Shown one piece after another: positions 46,301 to 55,300 of a DNA stretch of 64,000 bases; position 1 is the stretch's first letter, and each line of letters starts with the position of its first letter. Location of the stretch: assembly GCA_949128115.1 (NCBI GenBank), contig OX421966.1:47179416-47243415 (forward strand), given 5' to 3'. Both the position numbers and the translations under genes were made by a program. Below the pieces are notes generated by a model, which did not search any database, was not told where the DNA came from, and worked only from the letters and a program-made list of their open reading frames with translations. Origin of the DNA: Anaspis maculata (taxonomy: Eukaryota > Arthropoda > Insecta > Coleoptera > Scraptiidae).

Positions 46301-49300
46301 ACATCTTCATGGAAGTTGCGTACGGTGTTGACTTTACGGTGCATCACAACAGCAGTTATTTGATGTCTTTTACATAATAATTATGTCTATTGCTAATGTC
46401 TATCATGGAAAATTGGCATTTTCTTGCCATCAAGCTTCAGCGTTTATCAGTTTTGATCGCGGAGCTCAACATGAGTGCCACGGATTTCTGAATATAGAGC
46501 TGGATAGCTAATACAACACATGCGTGTTGTCCGAACCCAGCTGGCCGCCATACTGTGCTAAAATGTTATTGGCTGACGGGCAACAAATCGGATTCAAACT
46601 ATAAACCGCCGTCTTTTGTGCATTGGTGTTTACATTTGTTTCAAATATTAATTGTGAAATAATAATTACCTGAAACTGGACGAGTCCTACAGGGAGAAAG
46701 CTAAGATGCTTGTACTTTTGTTTCGTAGAATGATTCTTGGTTCTTGAATCTTCCTATTATTCATTTTTTAATTATTGGTTAGTGGTTATGATTTCATCAA
46801 TGTTGTTCATTACAAATTGCAGCTCATTTTATTTCGGAATAGTCAACTACAAACATGTTGGAAACGTAAGGTATTTGATGAATTGTTTCGAAGACAAAAC
46901 GTAGAAACTCAAGCAAAAAACTAATGGCGTCTTCGACTGGCCAGAACGGAGCCAGTTCAGCTCGAAAATCGCTATCACTGATTGGGCAAGGACGATAGTT
47001 TGGCAACCTATCGGATCCCCTGATTTTAGAGCCGAACTGGATCGGTTCTAGTGATTTTAAAACGTTACAAAACAACACAAACACGAACCTGATTTATATA
47101 ACAAAAATAAAATGAAAACAATTATTGAAGTATAACATAATTGTTTATTTGTGCTTAATAATAATTCCGACATAGCTTGGCTTGTTGATGCTTTCGGCAT
47201 AGCTTGATCTGGTCATGATTCCGGCATAACTTGGCTTGTGGTTGTTGGAGCTTCCTGGATAGCTTGACTGCTTTCTGAAGCTACTGGAATGGGTCTCAGG
47301 TATACCGTGGTCTCAGGGTAGGCAAATCAAGTGAAGGAATTACATTGGGTTTCAGTTCCTTGAGCAATCCAATTCGCTCGAAGGCTTCATCCAAGAAATG
47401 ATCTGAACAAACACGCTCTCATTGTTACGCTGCTGAATAAATGTTTGTTGATCCCTACTGATGGCCTGGAGCCACTCCACTTTGATCGTTTCGGAAACCT
47501 GTAATAATTCTTTTGTAATAAATGAAAAATCGGATAAAAACATCGAACTTACACATGATAGGTTATGCCGGTTTTGTTTTGTTTGTCGCTATTTTTGCAA
47601 CTAGGCACAAAACAGGACGACATCAAGTCTTTTTCTTCAACAAATCACTGGAAAACGCCGAGAAAACTTCGCACAAAGAAACGAATAAACAAGAAAAACG
47701 TCACAAAATGACAATAGATTGACATTTGGGTGACATTTGGCAATCAAAGTGACACTCAGGGATGACAATTATTCGCAGCTTTGCCAACCCACAAGCATTA
47801 AAGTTACTAAAAATTAGCACTGTATGGCGGCCAACACGCGTTCGACAAAAATTGTGGTGGGGGTATATTGTGATTGGCTATCCAGCTCTATATTCAGAAA
47901 TCCGTGATGAGTGCTCACATAGCACATATCAAAGTTCCGTTTAATTTCGGAAAATTCATCGGCGTAACGCCGTGGTACGATTTTGAAAGAAAAACGCTGA
48001 TCCGTCCCACCTTGAACAAAATCCGAATCATAGTTTTCACTTTAATAATTGGGCTTGGAGTCGCCTACTTGCAGTATTATCGCTTGGGCATATGGAAAGC
48101 TTTCGGACCGATGATCGTGCAGCAAATCGTTTTCGGTTGTCTTAATGATTGTTTCATAACGCTTATAACGATTTCTGCAATACTGAGCTCTTGCTTTTTC
48201 AATCAAACCAAATGGAAGCAACTTCTAGAGAATTTCCAAACAATTGATTCGAAATTAATGCAGAACTCGTCACTTAGAATCATTAATCCATGGACGAGAT
48301 TTATTCTGTACCATGTAGCATATCTTGGTTCTTATATTTGCTTGCTTTATTGCTGGATAGATCCTGTACACTTGGAACTTCACGTGACGTTCTTGTTGCG
48401 TGATTTTTGCTCGTACTGCAATTTTCTTGTGGAGCTGCTCATGCTGAACGTTTTGGACGCTTTCAATGTGCGTTACAAACGACTTAATCAAATTATACGA
48501 AATGCCGATCACACAAAAGGTCATTCTATAAACGATATTGGCGAATGTTGTTTGATTCTTGATGACATGATCAAAACATTCAATGCTATTTTCGGTTGGG
48601 TCTTCATTTTTATCATTGGCTTGTCCATAACGACAATTTTAGACGTAATCATTCATTATTTATACTGTTCGTCGGGAACGACTCTGACTATGACTCGGAC
48701 TATGATGATGTCTTATGGACTGTGAAATACTGTCGTTTTGGTCAGTACAATAGACTCTTCACCTTTGTCTTCCACTTGAAATACTTATTTGAATAGTGAA
48801 GCTTTGATTATTTTTTTCACGGAGTTTTACAACAATTTCAATATTGAAGTGTAATGTTGTCGAATATGAAAGCAAGAAGATGATCACGTCGTGTTACAAA
48901 GCACAATGTCAGAATTCAGCGGCGGAAAGAGAGGATTTCACCCGCTTGGTGTCCATCGTAAAGGAAAACGTGGCGAAATTTTCTGCTGCTGATTTCTTTG
49001 ATGTTAATAGGAAGACGCTGTTTGGAATTTTGGGCACCACTACGACTTACCCTATAGTTGTTTTGCAATTCAAAGATGGTTTTTCAGATGTGTAAAAACC
49101 TTGGATGAATTCAACTCAACCATGCATAGAAAATATTTCTTTGTGAACATTGCTAAAAAATAAAGTATCTTGATTGACCGGTTTTAGCACCACTCTAATG
49201 TTGTTCTACTTATCATAATATTATAAAGCTAGACCTGACATAACAGACGCTTACGGGACAGTTAGTGCATGACACGATTACCTCCACCAGCTTCTCCCAT

Positions 49301-52300
49301 TAGAATATGAACCATTCCACATCTGCGAGTGGCAAACCCTATCTACTCAATGGTGAGGCTCTGACGACTGAAGATAAGTGAACCTCAGGATGGTCACTTC
49401 GGCATCAGGTATGCATAGCATGAAGTTGCCGAATTACGATGGATAAAGCCCATGAACAGCTTTAGCCCTGGCTCTCAGAAGCTCTGCGTTGGATCTGCTG
49501 CAGACGATTTCATCAAGGATTTCATCTAAGGAACATTTCGCATACTCCAGGGAAGTCCTTAAAAAGATTGTTCAAGGAGGAAGCCTGAAACTGCTTAGCC
49601 CCCGGAGTATATCTATGCAACCAGCTACACAATGGTGTATTACACAGGCTGTCTAATTATTGAAGCAATGTTGCCATTTTGCTGGCTCGTTGATTGAAGG
49701 TACCTAAATTCAAGATTTAGTACCTACCAATTTGAGCTCACTTGATTTTTTTTATCAAAACTGCTTTTGAAAAAAGGGCATAAGCACCATCAATTTATCA
49801 TAAATAGTGAACGAGAATTGAAAAAAAAATCGAATAATAATTCCAAGGGCGCGTTTCAGTTTATTGAATGACAATTGATTTCGCAACGCCTCATTTCACC
49901 AATCCAACTCCATCCTTAAAGTAAGAATAGACTTATTGATTTCTAAATTTCTGTAGAATGCATTCTTTCAATCATTCTAGGTATTATTATGTATTTCAGC
50001 GATCAAGACGTAATTGTCAGTTCGGTTTGTTACATTACACTAATGCCTTATCGATTTATTTAACATATTCCTGGAAGTTGCGTACGGTGTTGACTTTACT
50101 GCATCAAAACAGCAGTAATTTAATGTCATTTCCATAATATGTCTATTGTTAATGTCTATTATGGAAAATTGGTATTTTCTTGCCATCAATCTTCAGCGTT
50201 TATCGCAGTTTTGATCGCGGAGTTCAACATGAGCGTTCACATAGCTCATATCAAAGTTCCGTTTATGTTCGGAAAATTCATCGGCGTAACGCCGTGGTAC
50301 GATTTTGAAAGAAAAACGCTCATCCGTCCCACCTTGAACAAAATCCGAACCATAGTCTTCACTCTAATCATTGGGCTTGGATCCGCCAACTTGCTATATT
50401 CTCGCTTGGACATGTGGAAAGCTAGCGGACTAATAACCGTGCAGCAAATCGTTTTCGGTGCTCTCAATGATTGTTTCATAACGATTATAACGATTTCTGC
50501 AATGCTGAGCTCTTCCGTTTTCAATCAAACCAAGTGGAAGCAACTTCTTGAGAATTTCCAAACAATTGATTCGAAATTGATGCAGAGCTCACAACTTATA
50601 ATCAATCATCCATGGAAGAGATTCATTTTGTACCATGTGGCGTATCTTTTTGCTTATATTTGCGTGCTTTCTTCCTGGATAGATCCTGCACACTTGGAAT
50701 TTCACTTGACGTTCGTGATACATGATTTTTGCTTGTACTGCAACTTTCTTGTGGGACTGATTATGCTGAACGTTTTGGACGCTTTCAGTGTGCGTTACAA
50801 ACGACTTAATCAAATAATACGGAATGCCAGTCACACAAAAGGTTATTCTACGAGCGATATTGGCGATTTTTGTTTGATTCTCGCTGACATGATCAAAACA
50901 TTCAATGCTATTTTCGGTTGGGTCTTTATTTTTATCATTGGCCTGTCCATAACGCAAATTTTGAACGTGATTGTTCATGGTTTATACTGTTCGTCGGGAA
51001 CGACTATGACTATGATGATGTCTTATGGACTATGGAGTACCGTCACTTTGGTTAGTAAAATAGTTTCTTTATCTTTGTACCTGCTGTACCCAATGGCGAC
51101 GCTAGCATTTCAGGGTAGGTGTGGCCGAGATGGGACCAGTGAAATCGAGGGGGATCAGAATTGAACGTGGGGGTCAGGGGGGCTAGGATTAGCGCCCCGT
51201 CGTCGCCGCAGGCGAATTTCTTTCTCACTATGGGGTGACTTCAGAATGCCTCCTAGTTTCTTTATTATTTTGTTCATAAGATTGAAATACAAAAAAAAAT
51301 ACAAGTACAAGAGAACTTTGGAAGTTTACACATAGAATAGATTTGAGTTACCTGGAACTGAAATAAGTGAATGCTTCTTCAATCTCAACCACCGCTAGCG
51401 CAAGCTTTTTTCTCCTGCAAAATTTACGACTGAAATACTTTTCCTTTAAAGAAAATTTGATAATTAGTATTTTATGTAACAAGTACGCGAAATGAATCTT
51501 TAGCGGACGAATTCGCTTGCTTAGAGACGAGGCGGAAGCCGAGTCCCTAAGGGCAGATGAGTCCGGTAAAGCATTTTGCGGACGTGTTGCATACAACGTT
51601 TTTTGGTATAAGCTCTCCAAACCCTCTTCAACTCCTTCAAGCAGTACCTATTAGCTGTTGTAGTTCAAGCAGGAATTCACATGAATTTTACTCATAATCA
51701 CACTGGCTGAATTGTTGTGTTATGGCAATCTATTCTATTATGACTTATCTAGTTTTCAAATCAAACCAAAAAAATGAATGACGTTCCAATAGATATTTCG
51801 GGAAAAAAAGAACATTGTCCTAAATTTTCTTCCAGCAAAGTCTTGCACGCAATATGAACGAGAATATGATTTATTCATCGAATGGAAAAAGAAAAATAGT
51901 GTGAATATTGTGAATGAAAATCTTGAATGGTATATTCCAATAAACAAATAATTCAGTCCTCTAGAGTGTTGCCTAGTTACCTTTAAAGGCCTAGTCCGCT
52001 GAAGACGTATTTTGCGGACTCAAAACAATTCGCAAAATAATCATTCTGGAGAGCATATACTAAAAATGAATATAAAACAAGATTAATGATTCATTAACAT
52101 GAAAATGAATGGCCCACTCTAAGAATTTCTTCAAGGTAGCCAAAAGTCTCTCAGTGGTGGCCTGGACCCCCCTGAACCCCCCCTAGCGTCGCCACTGGCT
52201 GTACCACTTCAATAAATATTTGAATACCTACTTGAATTCAAATTTGAAAGCTTTAAATCATTTTTTTCACAGAGTTTCACAACAATTTCGATATTGAAAT

Positions 52301-55300
52301 GTAATGTGATCGAGTCTGAAAGCAAGGAAATGGTCACGTCGTGTTACAAGGCACAATTTCAGAATTCAGCAGCGGAAAGACAGAATTTTACCCGTTTAGT
52401 GTCCATCGTAAAAGAGAACGTAGCGAAATTTTCTGCTGCTGATTTCTTTGATGTCAATAGAAAGACACTGTTTGGAATTTTGGGCACCACTACGACTTAC
52501 CTTATAGTTGTTTTGCAATTCAAAGATGGTTTGTTAGATGTGTGAAACACCTTGGGTAAATTTGACTTCCGCCATGCATGAAAAATATTTGTGAATACAC
52601 TGCTAAGAAATAAAATATCCTAACTCACGGTTTTAGCTCTACTAATGTTGTTTTATTTAATATTATAAAGCTAGACCTGACATACAATAATGGACACTAA
52701 CGAGATAGGGAGTGACGCGATTACACCAGCCTTTCCCATTAGAATGTGAACCATCCCGCATCTGCGAGTGGTAGACCCTATCTACTTAACGGTGAGGCTC
52801 TGCTCTGACGACCAAGGTTAAAAAGTATAACCCTAAGATCCCACATCAAGGAAATGCTGTGCTGCACCGGGAGGACCTCGAGGCAGGTTTGGACGCTAAC
52901 AGCTGGCACGAAGATGGAGATGATGTGGCAGCAAAAAAATCTTCTGGCACAACAACGGGTCCAGAGGACTGCCCTGGGGGCTACATCGTTTATTTGCTAG
53001 TAGCCTCATCAGGGATCCGCTAGTAGCCTCTTTCTTGGTGAAGAACTCAAGGCACTATACCGGCGTCTGTGGATTGATATACACAGCTACAGCATCTATC
53101 TATTATTCGCCGTGAAGCTCTTAGAGGTCACTGCATTTCTCAAGACGGCGGCAGTGTTATGGAACTTACTGGAGATAGCGACGCGCGAATAAGACACATC
53201 GCTGGCACAATTGGTGGAGGAGCCTTGCATCGAGAGCTTGCCGGGAAATTCTTGAAGCCGTTGTATTTTTCTAGAGCCAGCGTGAATGAGCCCGCGATTT
53301 TCAATAATCACGTATATCTCGACGAGTCGAGGATAGTTTAGATTTAAGTGAAATAAGGAAAGACGACGTTTTTCAATTAGCTAGGTACCCTCTGCTTACC
53401 GGTTTCCTCTACTTACCTCTTCGAATTTGAAGAAATGTTGAAAAGCAATAGCGTGGATCCGGCCTTGGGTTCCTGCCCCCATAATGGCAAGCGTTTTCAA
53501 GTTTTTGTCTTTCGTCAAGTATTTGGTTGCAACCACTGAAGCTGCTGCCGTACGCCAGGTTGTGATTGCAGTTCCAGCTATCACCTGTCATAAAAAAAAA
53601 TGACCACTGCCATTGCTGAGGTTTAGTGGGGAGTGATGAAGAAGACACGCCTAACAATCAGTATTAGTGCGATTTTCAGGATTGATATATCTAATAACTA
53701 ACATCTAGGTACCTATCTGACATCCTTCTAGACAAAATAAAAACATTAAGTACTGTTATCAGTATCACATCAATTTTTTTGCTAGATAGGGAACCGAAAG
53801 AAAAACAAATATTTGCTCGGTCAGTTCGATTGCTGTAGAACGCTTTTAAAACAGGCACCAGTGAGTAAGCAACCAGTTATTCAGTCCCATGGCTTCTTCA
53901 ATTTTTTCTGTAAAAACATGATATAGGTACCTACAACCTTGATATAACAGAATACCAAAAATCTTTGATTTATGCAGCGAAAGAACATTTTTTTGCAGAA
54001 ACGATTCCAAAGTATGGAGAGCTGAAACATGTCCTTCTTGGTATTCTGTGAACAATAATTCAGCTTGTATCTTGCTTTAGGAGAAAAGATTGAAAAACGC
54101 CTTGCGGCTGTTCAACTGGTTGCCTGCTCACTGATGACTACTTTTGAGAGCGTTCTACAGCGGGCAGACTGACTGAAATATTCATTTGTTTTTCTTTCAG
54201 TTACGTATCTAGCCAAATAAAGACAATATTGGGAGCCCTGCAATCCTTCACTATACTTAGAATGTATTTTGTGATGTTTCGGAACTCTTTTTTTCAATAA
54301 AGTGATGCATTGTAAATGTAAGAATGGAAATAAGTTAGGGAACATTTTCTTGATATATTTTTTGATGTAGATGTGACTAAATCTATTAAAATATTCCAAT
54401 TTTTCAGAAGAACAGTGTTGAAACATTATACGGTAGGTATATTGGGTAGTGCTGTCAGAAAAAATAAATTACCGGTCAACCGGTCAAGAAAATATTGACC
54501 GGTTACAAAATAACCGGTCATAGTTAGCCGTACCATAACCGGTTAATCGGGTTGACGGTCAACCGGTTTAACCGGTTAATCGGACTGATCGGTTGACCGG
54601 TTTGACTGATTCTTAACCGGTCAACTGCAGACAATTTTCACCGGTTAAAAATTCCAATTGTGACCGGTTATTTGTAACTGTAACCGGCTTTGCACTAACT
54701 TACCAACCTATGCATAGCATTTTGAAATATGTACGAGTCTGTATATATGTTTATAGAAATTATAAATGTTTATTATTATTTTGCTTATTTTTTGGAAACA
54801 TTTGAAATAACAGACGTCAACAGAGTATACCTAAGGTAACGCACAAAATGCAGGAGAGAGTTTCAGGAAGGCCGTTATTCAATATTCATGATTTATATCC
54901 CGCTTTTCAGCTTAAAGCGCATTTAGAGGTGCGCTTTTAGGGGCTATCCGTTCATGTTTGAGTTTTCAAAAATACATATTACAATCAAATCGAGCAGCCA
55001 TATGTCATTGTAATATGTAATTTGGAACACTCAAATACAAATCGATAGCCCCTACAAGCGCACCTCTTCTTCGTAGTTTGATTGGTATAAGTATAAAAAT
55101 TAAAAATAAATAAACTGCTCAACATTTGAAATGTCGGTATCGAAAATTTTGCCCATTTTCAAAACGGTATAACTTTGGATTGTCTTAACCGACTTCGATT
55201 TTATTTTCACGGTTGTTTAGATACATCTTTCAGCAATCTACTTGGTTGGCGAGATTTTTTGACTTATTCCAATTACATTCGTTACAAGGTGAAATGTAAA

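Noticed and set aside
50139..50228. Longer GR2 start with 30 extra residues
   Set aside because: The homologous GR1 flank does not keep a coding pattern, and the ATG at 50229 is the one conserved between paralogues.
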